Shown: piece by piece, positions 1 to 8,341 of the stretch
Layout of the letters: every line of letters begins with the position of its first letter
Position numbering within the stretch: the stretch's first letter is position 1
Source of the DNA: Colivicinus sp045544415
GTDB taxonomy: Bacteria; Bacillota_I; Bacilli_A; Erysipelotrichales; Erysipelotrichaceae
Length of the DNA: 64,000 nt
Reading direction: 5' to 3'
Assembly: GCA_045544415.1 (NCBI GenBank)
Contig: JAZPYW010000012.1
Span: forward strand, 1 to 64,000
The notes under the pieces: generated by a model
Told to the model about the DNA's origin: nothing
Seen by the model: the letters and a program-made list of their open reading frames with translations, nothing else
Databases searched by the model: none
Program-made: the position numbers and the translations under genes

Positions 1-860
1 CTCCGACTTCCCCACTGATAGCTGACTCCAGTAATATACTTCGCTGCCTCATCATCAGAAAGAACAATATTCGCAAAGTAATCGTAATCTTCGTAAGACC
101 ATTTATCGAAAATCATTCTCTTGAAGTCACATCCTGGAGCGTTAATCGTCCCTAACCACAGTTCTGTATCTGCAGCATCTGATTTCTTTAGAATCGGACC
201 AAGATAATCTCGTATAAATACTTTCAGTTCTTCTCCGGTCCATAGGCAGGAAGGAAACTTCTGATCTGCAACCGGTTCATTCTGTACATGAAGTTGGTTG
301 ATCTTTATCCCTTCTTTACGATATTCTTCCAGAAACTTCACCAAATAATGTGCGTAAACATTCTGTATTCTCGGATCCTTATTTAGAACTCCGCCATTGT
401 ATCTCTGAGGAATCTTCATCCACATCGGAGGGGACCACGGAGACGCCATGAGAACGAGATCGTTCTTATACTTTAAGGCTTCTTTGATAAACGGGATCAA
501 TGTTTTCTTGTCTCTATCGATTGAAAAGTGCTCCAGATTATAATCGTCGGGATGCTCGTCAAGGCTATACCAGTCCAAAGAATAGTCGTTTGCCCCAACC
601 GGAAGACGGCATATCTCAAATCGACACCCCTCTTCCGTTTCCTTAGAAAAGAGTTCTTTCATTACATTATTTTGCGTTTCTGCATCCAGTTCGGAAAAAC
701 ACTCATATCCCTTTTCATTGAAACATGCTCCGAAGCCGAGCATTCTCTGATACTCTGTTCCGTCGAGAGATACAAACGACTGGCAATCTAACTCGTTATT
801 TTCTGTTCCTTCCTTCCATTGGGAGGAATTGTTCGACCATTTCCAGGAAACAAGCATCAT
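1..860 (-). CDS. GH30-family glycoside hydrolase, 3' end beyond the window edge
   Basis: The first 286 residues are present; the C-terminus lies outside the window. Read on the minus strand from ATG 860, the protein shows the GH30 pattern: a GFGACFNE segment near residues 42-49, PWSPPMWMK near 141-149, and HVQNEP near 191-196, where Glu195 is the expected acid/base. GH30 enzymes of this kind include glucosylceramidases and beta-1,6-glucanases; the substrate cannot be fixed here. There is no signal peptide, so the enzyme is probably cytoplasmic and acts on sugars imported by the ABC genes just upstream. The start lies 6 bases after the permease stop, with AAAGGG as a weak ribosome site overlapping the permease end. 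It is the last visible gene of the LacI-headed operon. Confidence 0.85.
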   Translation of the reverse strand, partial: MMLVSWKWSNNSSQWKEGTENNELDCQSFVSLDGTEYQRMLGFGACFNEKGYECFSELDAETQNNVMKELFSKETEEGCRFEICRLPVGANDYSLDWYSLDEHPDDYNLEHFSIDRDKKTLIPFIKEALKYKNDLVLMASPWSPPMWMKIPQRYNGGVLNKDPRIQNVYAHYLVKFLEEYRKEGIKINQLHVQNEPVADQKFPSCLWTGEELKVFIRDYLGPILKKSDAADTELWLGTINAPGCDFKRMIFDKWSYEDYDYFANIVLSDDEAAKYITGVSYQWGSR

Positions 861-866
861 ATTTAC

Positions 867-1694
867 CTACCCTTTCATAGAACCTGCAGTGAGTCCGTTA
901 ATGATATATCTCGACAAGAATATATATACGATGATAATTGGAACGACTGAAATGGCTATCGCCAGATACATTGCTCCGTAATTACTAAGATATAGTCCCT
1001 TGATCATAGCAATCATCACAGGCAGTGTATATTTATTATTGTCTGTCATGATGATCAGCGGCCCCATATAGTTATTCCAGCAGGAAACAAATCCAAATAT
1101 GCACATCGTTGCAATTCCCGGCATGACACAAGGAAGCACGATCCTGTTGAAAATGCCCATTTCCGAACAGCCATCAATCCTAGCTGCTTCAATCATGGAA
1201 GTCGGGATGCTTTGAGTAATGATGCCTCGCATGAAGAATACAGTGGTCGCATTCGCAATTCCAGGAAGAATAAACGGAAGATAAGAATTTAAAAGATGAA
1301 GTTTCAAATTCAACTGATAGAAGCCAATCATACTCAATTGCGCAGGAAGCATCATGGATACAATTACTAAAGCCCATAAAACTCTTTTAAAACGAAATTC
1401 GTATTTTGCGAATCCATATGCAGCCAATGCTCCAAAATAGCCCAGAAGGAGCGTATATGGCACAGAAATGAGAAAACTGTTTAGAAAGCCTTTCCAGATG
1501 TTGACATGAGACTGCATTGTCTTATAATTCTCGATAAGCTGATTACCCGGCAAAAGATTCAGTCTTGTGACAATTTCCATGCTTGAATGAGTGCTGCTGA
1601 CGATAACCAGATAAAAAGGAATCACGCTCAGTAAACACAACAATATCAAAAAGAAATACATAATGATGCGTGGAAGTGAGATCTTTCTATTCAT
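867..1694 (-). CDS. Carbohydrate ABC transporter permease, MalG type (CUT1)
   Basis: A 275-residue inner-membrane permease with about six membrane segments. The cytoplasmic EAA loop reads EAARIDGCSEMGIFNRIVLP near residue 180 and couples to the ATPase. It should pair with the upstream MalF-type permease and the lipoprotein to import a sugar or oligosaccharide. I chose ATG 1694 because GGAGGTG lies 6 bases ahead; an upstream in-frame ATG at 1742 lies deep inside the neighbouring gene and has no such site. It overlaps the end of the upstream permease by 8 bases, which suggests translational coupling. No ATPase gene accompanies it. Confidence 0.9.
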   Translation of the reverse strand: MNRKISLPRIIMYFFLILLCLLSVIPFYLVIVSSTHSSMEIVTRLNLLPGNQLIENYKTMQSHVNIWKGFLNSFLISVPYTLLLGYFGALAAYGFAKYEFRFKRVLWALVIVSMMLPAQLSMIGFYQLNLKLHLLNSYLPFILPGIANATTVFFMRGIITQSIPTSMIEAARIDGCSEMGIFNRIVLPCVMPGIATMCIFGFVSCWNNYMGPLIIMTDNNKYTLPVMIAMIKGLYLSNYGAMYLAIAISVVPIIIVYIFLSRYIINGLTAGSMKG

Positions 1695-2598
1695 TGATGT
1701 CACCTCCATCACCCTTATCCATAGCCCTATATGCAAATACACTCAAGATTGCGATCACTATAAACAAGCCAACCGAAATAGCAGAAGCATATCCGTAGTT
1801 ATGATTCTTGAATGCCTGATTATACATATACATCGATGTGGTCAGTACTGCTTTTCTCGGATCGCCATTTCCGTTGCTAAGGGTAGCTGGGACATCAAAT
1901 AGCTGCATGCCTCCAATGATCGAAGTGATCGCCATGTAAATCAGGGTTGGTTTGATCAAAGGAAGTGTGATTCTTAAAAATGTCTGTGTTTTTGTTGCGC
2001 CATCCACCATGGCTGCCTCATATACTGTCTGATCAACGGTTGTGATACCGGCCATAACAATGACCGTTGTATAGCCGAACCACATCCACCACTGTATGTA
2101 TGATACAAGACCGGATGTGAAGACTTCGCTGTTGAAAAAGTTAAATGGAGCTCCCGGAATATTCAGTGTCACTAGCAACTGATTCATGACTGACTTATCT
2201 CCGCCAAACAACAGATTGAACAGCAGACCTACTGAAGCAGCTGTAATAAGGTTTGGCAAATAATAAACTGCCCGGAAGAACTTCATTCCCCTAATCCTTG
2301 TAAAGGTAAAGATCGCAGATAGAATAAGTGCTGTCAGCATCTGCGGAATAAAGTTGATGATCCAGATCCGAAAAGTGTTCCATAGAGTGAGATAGAATAC
2401 TTTATCGCTGAAAAGACGGATAAAATTTTTCCACCCGACCGAAGTAACGCCACTAAGACCATCCCACTTCTGAAAACTCAAAAAGAATGTATAAACGATC
2501 GGATATAGTCCAAATACAAAAAACACCACAAAGAAAGGAATAGTAAATAATATTCCGAAGTTTTTACTGTTTAGTATTCCTTTCTTTCTTTTTATCAT
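1687..2598 (-). CDS. Carbohydrate ABC transporter permease, MalF type (CUT1)
   Basis: A 303-residue sugar permease. It has a long first hydrophobic segment (FGILFTIPFFVVFFVFGLYP) followed by further membrane helices, and an EAA loop (YEAAMVDGATKTQTFLRITLP). The start at ATG 2598 is preceded by AAGGAAC; the longer in-frame start at 2655 would read through the intergenic hairpin and is rejected. It lies downstream of the binding-protein gene, separated by a 14-bp perfect hairpin, and is coupled to the MalG-type gene that follows. Confidence 0.9.
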   Translation of the reverse strand: MIKRKKGILNSKNFGILFTIPFFVVFFVFGLYPIVYTFFLSFQKWDGLSGVTSVGWKNFIRLFSDKVFYLTLWNTFRIWIINFIPQMLTALILSAIFTFTRIRGMKFFRAVYYLPNLITAASVGLLFNLLFGGDKSVMNQLLVTLNIPGAPFNFFNSEVFTSGLVSYIQWWMWFGYTTVIVMAGITTVDQTVYEAAMVDGATKTQTFLRITLPLIKPTLIYMAITSIIGGMQLFDVPATLSNGNGDPRKAVLTTSMYMYNQAFKNHNYGYASAISVGLFIVIAILSVFAYRAMDKGDGGDINE

Positions 2599-2619
2599 TG
2601 ATAAGTTCCTTTCTGGAAC

Positions 2620-2650
2620 GATTTGCAGCCGGGAAACCCGGCTGCAAATC
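2620..2650 (-). terminator. Intercistronic hairpin between binding protein and permease
   Basis: A perfect 14-bp inverted repeat (2620-2633 and 2637-2650) with a 3-base loop follows the binding-protein stop. There is no T-run after it on the minus strand. It therefore looks like a 3'-end stabilising or attenuating hairpin rather than a full terminator. Such hairpins commonly let the binding protein be made in excess over the permeases. Confidence 0.75.
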
Positions 2651-2664
2651 ATCATATAAAATAC

Positions 2665-3948
2665 CTACTCTATAGTAAGATCCGGATAGGCATTCCGTAC
2701 ATCATCTTTGAATGCCTGCAGAGCTGCTTCTTTTGTCAGAGAACCAAGCGCATAGGACTTCGTTGCCGAGAGGAATGCGTTATTGATAACTCCATCATAA
2801 CCAGTCATAAGGTCGTTCGGAATCTTGGACATCTGGTCATTGTAGAATGCAAATGGATTCTGTCCGCCTAATACTTCTTCTCCCTGTCCTTCTGCAAGTG
2901 CTTTATCCGCCGACTTCAGGGAAACATATTCACCATACTCAGCTGCATAAGCTTTCTGAGCATCGCTATTCAGACATACGTATTCAAGGAATGCCCAAGC
3001 AAGGTCTTTTTTCGGACTATCCTTATATATACCGAGCCATGTACCACCCTTTACATAAGGCGCCGGTCCCTGGCACATTGCCCAATTTCCGGATGTCGTT
3101 ACTGCACCCGGCTTTACAACGAACTGGTAGCCCCAGGAAGGCAATACATAACAGAATGTATCTGTACTTTCTACAGCAGCGATCCATTCGCCTGCCCATG
3201 GATCGACGTTGAGATCATATCCGTTCTCAACGATCGTCTTTGCCATATCCATGAATTCCAGCATTGAATCATCGATTACAAGCTTGTCATCTACTACCCA
3301 TGGCTGTTTTCTGTTCGAGAACTGCATATTCATGATATCCTGCCAACTGGCAAACATCTTGATTCCTTTTTCTTTGAGTTTTGCAGCAACATCAAGCATT
3401 GCGGCATTACTGTTAAGCATAGCACCGACAGCTTCCGGTTCGTCTGTTCCGAGAACATCTTTCGCCATATCTCTTCGATACATTATAGATCCCGGAGAAG
3501 CCTGCCAGCTAAGTGCACGAAGCGTGCCCTTGGAATCTGTTCCTACACTCGCAACATAATTCCATACATCAGATAATCTGTCTCCGACATTATACGTCTT
3601 AAGATCATCCCAATATCCGCTCTCTACCAGATATTTTACATAGTCTGATTCGCCGGTAAAGATATCCGGGGCGTCCTGTCCACTTGCCAATGTCGGCGTG
3701 ATCTTAGCAATGAAATCAGAATTTGGAACGACAGTAATTTCTACTTTAACATCCGGATATACTTTGTTAAAGCCTTCTACAAATCTTCCTAATTCTTCAC
3801 CAGAAGACCAGACAACTAGTGTCCCGCTTAATCCTTCTGGTTTTTCATCCGGTACTACAGTCTCGTCTTCCGGCTTTGTACCGCTGCTGCATCCAAACAA
3901 AGAAAGCAATACAAAAACACTGAGCAAAAGCGCAATTATCTTTTTCAT
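2665..3948 (-). CDS. Extracellular sugar-binding lipoprotein of ABC importer (family 1)
   Basis: A 427-residue solute-binding protein. The N-terminus is a lipoprotein signal (LLSLFGC, acylated Cys20) followed by an acidic, Pro/Glu-rich linker. The mature part begins GTLVVWSSGEELGRFVEGFNK, typical of CUT1 sugar-binding proteins. It should sit on the outer face of the membrane and deliver a sugar to the two permeases downstream. It lies 44 bases after the LacI gene with no clear promoter between, so it is probably co-transcribed and controlled by that regulator. The ligand is unknown; the GH30 enzyme in the same operon suggests a beta-glucoside-type oligosaccharide. Confidence 0.9.
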   Translation of the reverse strand: MKKIIALLLSVFVLLSLFGCSSGTKPEDETVVPDEKPEGLSGTLVVWSSGEELGRFVEGFNKVYPDVKVEITVVPNSDFIAKITPTLASGQDAPDIFTGESDYVKYLVESGYWDDLKTYNVGDRLSDVWNYVASVGTDSKGTLRALSWQASPGSIMYRRDMAKDVLGTDEPEAVGAMLNSNAAMLDVAAKLKEKGIKMFASWQDIMNMQFSNRKQPWVVDDKLVIDDSMLEFMDMAKTIVENGYDLNVDPWAGEWIAAVESTDTFCYVLPSWGYQFVVKPGAVTTSGNWAMCQGPAPYVKGGTWLGIYKDSPKKDLAWAFLEYVCLNSDAQKAYAAEYGEYVSLKSADKALAEGQGEEVLGGQNPFAFYNDQMSKIPNDLMTGYDGVINNAFLSATKSYALGSLTKEAALQAFKDDVRNAYPDLTIE

Positions 3949-3992
3949 TTTTTCCTCCTTATTATTTCAATTGCTTTTTGCAATAACTGTAC

Positions 3993-4964
3993 TTATTTAA
4001 TATTTGATACCGATCCTCCTATAGACAAATACGGTTCTATATAGTTCTTATGTTTTGTTTCTCTTCCATCGATCTTTGCGATCAATTCTTCTGCCAGCAT
4101 TTCTCCTAATTCGGCTATCGGCTGATGCACGCTTGTAATCTGAGGAGAATTGAGCCTATCATGGCCCAAAGCATCAAATCCAACAATCGAGATATCATCA
4201 GGAACTTTAAGCCCGTTTTCTGCTATCGCAATATTTGCTCCGATTGCAAGTGTATCCGTTGCACAGAAGACGGCCGAGAAGAGGCCTTTGTTCAACAGCC
4301 TTCTCATGGCTGATGTGCCTCCGGCGACACTATTTTCTGCCCAAACGACCAATTCCTCGTCGTAATCTATTCCGTGGTCTTTCAGAGCTTTTTTGTAGCC
4401 TTTAAGACGATCGTCCGGATAGTCTTTGTCTTCCTGAACGTTGATCATTGCGATCCTTCTGTGTCCGTTATCAATGAGATGGTCTGTTGCGATCTGGCCT
4501 CCCTTTACGTTATCAACATCCATAAAGTCAATATTATCCAGTTTTGTATGTCCGAACAATACAAATGGACGGTTTCTTTCTTGCGCATACTCTTGAAATT
4601 TTTCTATTTCATTTCTCAATAAACCGGTAAAGATGTATCCATCGCATTCGTGTTCTTTATCGAGGTTACGAAGAATCAGGAAAGAGTAATAATGCTTACT
4701 GAGCGCCTTGCTGATTCCAATGATACTGTACATAGAAAACGGATTTGCTAAATCGATCGATTCGGGGATATACACGTCAATAATATGTGTTCGATTTGTT
4801 GCTAGATTTCTCGCTGCAACGTTAGGAGTATAATTGAGTTCCTTCATTGCCCTCTCTACTTTTTCTCTAGTCTCAGGCTTGACAACAGAAGGATTATTCA
4901 CAACCCTCGATACTGTCATTGGAGTCACTCCGGCCAATTTTGCCACATCATTTAAAGTTGCCAT
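3993..4964 (-). CDS. LacI-family transcriptional regulator of the adjoining sugar operon
   Basis: A 323-residue repressor. Residues 1-46 form the LacI helix-turn-helix and hinge (TLNDVAKLAGVTPMTVSRVVNN); the rest is a periplasmic-binding-protein-like effector domain (GYIFTGL, RLKGYKKAL, DDISIVGFD). It heads the operon of binding protein, permeases and GH30 enzyme. A LacI-type palindrome lies at 4968-4983, between its promoter and its own start codon, so autoregulation is likely. ATG 4964 has no good ribosome site in the usual window; the nearest purine-rich stretch, GAGGAA, is about 20 bases upstream, so initiation may be weak. Confidence 0.92.
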   Translation of the reverse strand: MATLNDVAKLAGVTPMTVSRVVNNPSVVKPETREKVERAMKELNYTPNVAARNLATNRTHIIDVYIPESIDLANPFSMYSIIGISKALSKHYYSFLILRNLDKEHECDGYIFTGLLRNEIEKFQEYAQERNRPFVLFGHTKLDNIDFMDVDNVKGGQIATDHLIDNGHRRIAMINVQEDKDYPDDRLKGYKKALKDHGIDYDEELVVWAENSVAGGTSAMRRLLNKGLFSAVFCATDTLAIGANIAIAENGLKVPDDISIVGFDALGHDRLNSPQITSVHQPIAELGEMLAEELIAKIDGRETKHKNYIEPYLSIGGSVSNIK

Positions 4965-4967
4965 ATT

Positions 4968-4983
4968 ATGTTAACGCTAACAT
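4968..4983. promoter_or_regulatory. LacI-type operator palindrome
   Basis: The sequence ATGTTAACGCTAACAT has perfectly matching outer arms (ATGTTA/TAACAT) around a central ACGC. This is the TGTTARCGYTAACA shape bound by many LacI-family proteins. It lies between the predicted transcription start and the lacI start codon, in roadblock position. Confidence 0.8.
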
Positions 4984-4994
4984 TCCTCAACTAA

Positions 4995-5023
4995 ATAGTA
5001 GCACCCGTTATTTTTTGCGTCAA
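4995..5023 (-). promoter_or_regulatory. Sigma-A promoter of the lacI-ABC-GH30 operon
   Basis: On the minus strand, TTGACG (5018-5023) and TACTAT (4995-5000) are separated by exactly 17 bases. The predicted start of transcription falls a few bases before the operator at 4968-4983. Confidence 0.75.
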
Positions 5024-5055
5024 TAATTATTTCTATTCTTTCCGGAATTCCATAT

Positions 5056-5091
5056 AAAAACGACCACGGGCAATTCCCATGGTCGTTTTCT
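5056..5091 (-). terminator. Rho-independent terminator of the ribosomal protein operon
   Basis: On the minus strand an 11-bp stem, ACGACCATGGG with CCCGTGGTCGT (one mismatched pair), is followed by a T-run. It lies about 20 bases after the rplQ stop and closes the rpsJ-rplQ unit. Confidence 0.9.
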
Positions 5092-5111
5092 CTGTTCATT
5101 GAAGTATTCGA

Positions 5112-5468
5112 TTAGACTAATTCGATGATAGCCATAGAAGCTGCATCGCCTCTACGGACATACGTCTTCGTTACTCTAGTGTAGCCGCCCTTGCGGTCTT
5201 TATACTTCGGAGCTACTTCTGTAAATAATACAGTAAGAGCGTCTTTTCCGTCTTTGTTGGTGACATTACGGATATAGGAAGCAGCCTGTCTTCTGGCAGC
5301 TAAATCATCCTTCTTAGCGATCGTGATCAGATGATCTACAACAGATCTGAGCTCTTTCGCTTTCATTTCTGTCGTTTCGATCTTTCCTCTAAGAATGACT
5401 TCAGTAGCCAGGTTTCTAAGCAATGCTTTTCTGTGATCGGCTGTACGGCCTAATTTACGATTCTGCAT
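5112..5468 (-). CDS. rplQ: 50S ribosomal protein L17
   Basis: 118 residues with the L17 signature: MQNRKLGRTADHRKALLRNLATEVIL at the start and the C-terminal GGYTRVTKT. L17 is a large-subunit protein near the exit tunnel. It is the last gene of the cluster, directly after rpoA as in most bacteria. The ecfA/ecfT/truA/rplM/rpsI genes that follow rplQ in many Firmicutes are not here; a terminator and a sugar operon follow instead. Confidence 0.98.
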   Translation of the reverse strand: MQNRKLGRTADHRKALLRNLATEVILRGKIETTEMKAKELRSVVDHLITIAKKDDLAARRQAASYIRNVTNKDGKDALTVLFTEVAPKYKDRKGGYTRVTKTYVRRGDAASMAIIELV

Positions 5469-5480
5469 GACTTCTTCTCC

Positions 5481-6437
5481 TTACTCAAAATGTTTGAATG
5501 ACAGATTCAGTTCCGCCAGTTTTTCCTTGACTTCTTTTAAGGACTTCTTACCGAGGTTACGTACTCTGCTCATTTCATCTTCTGTCTTCTGAGTCAGTTC
5601 TTCTACTGTAGAGATACCGGCTCTCTTGAGACAGTTGTAACTGCGTACTGTCAGGTCCAGATCATCGATAGACATGTTGGCAGTCTTGATGGTGCTTTCA
5701 TTCACGTGTTCCTTCATTAAGGAATCTTCCGGAATGCTGTCGTCAACTTCTGTCAGCAGTTCGAGATGGCTGATCAGTATTTTGGCTGCGAGTGCTAACG
5801 ATTCCTGAGGGGTGATGGAACCATCTGTTGTGATATCCATCGTCAGTTCATCATACTTTGCACTCTGTCCTACACGTGTCGGCTGGAACGAATAGTTTAC
5901 GTTCGTGACAGGTGTGTAAAGAGAATCGGTATAGATCGTGCCGATACCCTGGGAAGAACCCTGATGGAGCATCTTGTTTTCATCAGCACTGACGTATCCT
6001 CTTCCGACATTTGCCATCATTTCCATTTCCAGTTCGCCGCCCTTTTCCAGGTTTGCGATCACCAGATCCGGATTCAATACTTCTACACCGGCAGGGAGGA
6101 TGATGTCACCGGCAGTGACGACACCAGGACCCTTGGCGGAGATTCTCAATGTGTGTGTTTCATCATCGTTGATATCAAGAATGAGGTTCTTGATATTCAG
6201 GATGATCATCGTTACGTCCTCCCGGACTCCCTTGATCGAAGAGAATTCATGGAAGACTCCGTCGATCTTCACGGAATATACTGCGCCGCCCGGAAGAGAC
6301 GAGATCATCGTTCTTCTTAAAGCGTTGCCGAGAGTAACTCCGAAACCTCTTTCCAGAGGAGAAATGACAAACTTACCGTAGTTGTCGCTTTCAACATTTT
6401 CTGCGATCTTAAATTTCGGACGTTCAAATTTCTGCAT
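5481..6437 (-). CDS. rpoA: DNA-directed RNA polymerase alpha subunit
   Basis: 318 residues, normal length. The N-terminal dimerisation domain carries PLERGFGVTLGNALRRTMISSLPG near residues 27-50. The C-terminal domain, DNA- and activator-binding with a helix-hairpin-helix, includes RSYNCLKRAGISTVEEL and RNLGKKSLKEVKEKL. Alpha nucleates assembly of RNA polymerase. It lies between rpsK and rplQ, 12 bases from each. Confidence 0.99.
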   Translation of the reverse strand: MQKFERPKFKIAENVESDNYGKFVISPLERGFGVTLGNALRRTMISSLPGGAVYSVKIDGVFHEFSSIKGVREDVTMIILNIKNLILDINDDETHTLRISAKGPGVVTAGDIILPAGVEVLNPDLVIANLEKGGELEMEMMANVGRGYVSADENKMLHQGSSQGIGTIYTDSLYTPVTNVNYSFQPTRVGQSAKYDELTMDITTDGSITPQESLALAAKILISHLELLTEVDDSIPEDSLMKEHVNESTIKTANMSIDDLDLTVRSYNCLKRAGISTVEELTQKTEDEMSRVRNLGKKSLKEVKEKLAELNLSFKHFE

Positions 6438-6448
6438 CAGTATCCTCC

Positions 6449-6841
6449 TTAACCTCTAGGTTTCTTCGGCGGACGGCAACCGTTATGCGGGATCGGAGTA
6501 ACATCGTTGATCTCCGTGATCGCAAGACCTGCAGTTGCCAGAGCTCGTACAGCAGCCTCTCTTCCAGGGCCCGGGCCCTTAACATTTACTGATACTTTCT
6601 TCATTCCATGATCCATAGCTGTCTTAGCTGCAGCTTCAGATACCATCTGTGCAGCATAAGGAGTGGACTTTCTGGAACCTTTATAACCGAGCGCACCGGC
6701 ACTGGACCAGGAGATAACGTTTCCTGCTTCATCAGCGATCGTTACGATCGTGTTGTTGAATGTTGAGTGAATATGTGCAACACCGGTCGCAATATTCTTT
6801 TTAACACGTTTCTTACGTGTTACTTTTGCTTTCTGTGCCAT
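6449..6841 (-). CDS. rpsK: 30S ribosomal protein S11
   Basis: 130 residues, ending with the highly conserved VTPIPHNGCRPPKKPRG tail. The core motif HIHSTFNNTIVTI is near residue 23. S11 lies on the small-subunit platform near the mRNA exit. It is preceded by rpsM and followed by rpoA, the standard alpha operon order. Confidence 0.99.
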   Translation of the reverse strand: MAQKAKVTRKKRVKKNIATGVAHIHSTFNNTIVTIADEAGNVISWSSAGALGYKGSRKSTPYAAQMVSEAAAKTAMDHGMKKVSVNVKGPGPGREAAVRALATAGLAITEINDVTPIPHNGCRPPKKPRG

Positions 6842-6852
6842 ATCTTTCCTCC

Positions 6853-7218
6853 TTACTTCTTCTTGTTAGCTACAGTACGACGCGGTCCTTTACGAGTGCG
6901 AGCATTCGTCTTCGTTCTCTGACCTCTTACCGGTAAACCTTTTCTGTGACGGATTCCTCTGTAGCAGGCAATTTCCATTAATCTCTTAATGTTGAGCTGA
7001 GTTTCACGTCTTAAGTCACCTTCAAGCTTGTAAGCATCTAAAGACTTACGGATCGCATTGACCTGATCATCTGTAAGGTCTTTAACACGGATATCTTCAG
7101 AGATACCGTTTTCTGCTAAAACTTTCTTCGCCGTTGTTAAACCAACACCATAGATATAAGTTAAAGATACTACTACGCGTTTATCGCGTGGAATATCTAC
7201 TCCAGCAATACGTGCCAT
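6853..7218 (-). CDS. rpsM: 30S ribosomal protein S13
   Basis: 121 residues beginning MARIAGVDIPRDKRV and ending in a basic tail with RGQRTKTNARTRKGP. S13 contacts the P-site tRNA and the L5 bridge in the head of the small subunit. It follows rpmJ closely. Confidence 0.99.
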   Translation of the reverse strand: MARIAGVDIPRDKRVVVSLTYIYGVGLTTAKKVLAENGISEDIRVKDLTDDQVNAIRKSLDAYKLEGDLRRETQLNIKRLMEIACYRGIRHRKGLPVRGQRTKTNARTRKGPRRTVANKKK

Positions 7219-7236
7219 TCAATATTTCCTCCCTTA

Positions 7237-7350
7237 TTAACCCTGTCTCTGTTTGTGTTTCGGGTTTTCACAAATAACCATTACGCGACCTTTACGCTTA
7301 ATAACACGACACTTATCGCAAATCGGTTTCACTGATGGTCTTACTTTCAT
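7237..7350 (-). CDS. rpmJ: 50S ribosomal protein L36, zinc-ribbon form
   Basis: A 37-residue gene. It begins MKVRPSVKPICDKCRV and ends NPKHKQRQG. Cys11, Cys14, Cys27 and His32 form the C+ zinc ribbon. The start at 7350 is preceded by GGAGG. It lies between infA and rpsM, the usual position. Confidence 0.98.
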   Translation of the reverse strand: MKVRPSVKPICDKCRVIKRKGRVMVICENPKHKQRQG

Positions 7351-7365
7351 GTTTTCCCTCCTAGA

Positions 7366-7584
7366 CTATTTCTGTCTAAATGTTATACGCCCACGTGTTA
7401 GATCATAAGGTGAGATCTCTACTGTCACTCGATCACCAGGTAAAATGCGGATGTAGTGCATGCGGATTTTACCCGAAACGTGAGCCAGGATCTCATGACC
7501 GTTCTGTAGTTTCACCTTGAACTGGGCATTCGGTAATGTATCTACCACTAAGCCCTCAATTTCGATGACATCATGTTTTGCCAA
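7366..7584 (-). CDS. infA: Translation initiation factor IF-1
   Basis: 72 residues, the normal length, with an S1-like OB fold (EGLVVDTLPNAQFKVKLQNGHEILAHVSGKIRMHYIRILPGD). IF-1 occupies the A site during initiation. It is tightly packed after map (4-base gap) in the order adk-map-infA-rpmJ. Confidence 0.99.
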   Translation of the reverse strand: MAKHDVIEIEGLVVDTLPNAQFKVKLQNGHEILAHVSGKIRMHYIRILPGDRVTVEISPYDLTRGRITFRQK

Positions 7585-7588
7585 ATTG

Positions 7589-8341
7589 TTACCCCTCCTT
7601 TGTCAGGATCTTCGGGCCATCTTCGAGGATGGCTACGGTGTGTTCGTAATGTGCTGCCAGTGAATGATCGCGGGATTTGACACCCCAGCCGTCCTTCAGT
7701 GTATAGCAGTGCGGCTTGCCCATGAACGTCATTGGTTCAATGGCGATACACATGCCCTTCCTGAGAAGTTCACCTGTACCCGGCTTGCCTACATTCGGAA
7801 CATAAGGATCTTCATGCATATGCGTGCCGATACCGTGACCGGTATATTCGATCGGAACGGAATATCCGTGCGATTCGACATATGTCTGTATCGCATGGGA
7901 GATATCGCCGACGTGATTTCCCGGTACAGCCTGTTCAATGCCCTTATATAAGGCCTCTTCCGTCACCTTCATGAATTCGATGACTTCCGGGCGGACATTG
8001 CCGACGGTATAACTCCAGCCGCTGTCTGCCATGTAGCCTTTATAGGTAGCTACGACATCGACTGTGATTATATCTCCGTCTTTCAGGATGGTCTTCTTAT
8101 CAGGAATTCCATGCACGAGCATATCATTGACTGATGTGCAGCTGGCGCATGGAAATCCCTGATAACCTTTTTCGGTTGGTATGGCTCCATTCTCTCTTAT
8201 CACCTGTTCCGCGATCTTATCGATCTCATAGGTACTGATACCCGGAACGATGATCTCCTTCATCTTTTTATGGACCAGAGCGATGATCGTACCGGCCTGG
8301 TTCATCAATTCGATTTCACGGGGAGATTTGAGAGTAATCAT
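7589..8341 (-). CDS. map: Methionine aminopeptidase, type I
   Basis: 250 residues. It removes the initiator methionine from nascent proteins. Metal ligands are recognisable in VDVVATYKGYMADSGWSY (two Asp), TGHGIGTHMHEDPYV (His) and AIEPM (Glu), with the last Glu near the C-terminus. There is no N-terminal zinc-finger extension. Its start overlaps the adk stop by 4 bases (ATGA), which indicates translational coupling. Confidence 0.97.
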   Translation of the reverse strand: MITLKSPREIELMNQAGTIIALVHKKMKEIIVPGISTYEIDKIAEQVIRENGAIPTEKGYQGFPCASCTSVNDMLVHGIPDKKTILKDGDIITVDVVATYKGYMADSGWSYTVGNVRPEVIEFMKVTEEALYKGIEQAVPGNHVGDISHAIQTYVESHGYSVPIEYTGHGIGTHMHEDPYVPNVGKPGTGELLRKGMCIAIEPMTFMGKPHCYTLKDGWGVKSRDHSLAAHYEHTVAILEDGPKILTKEG

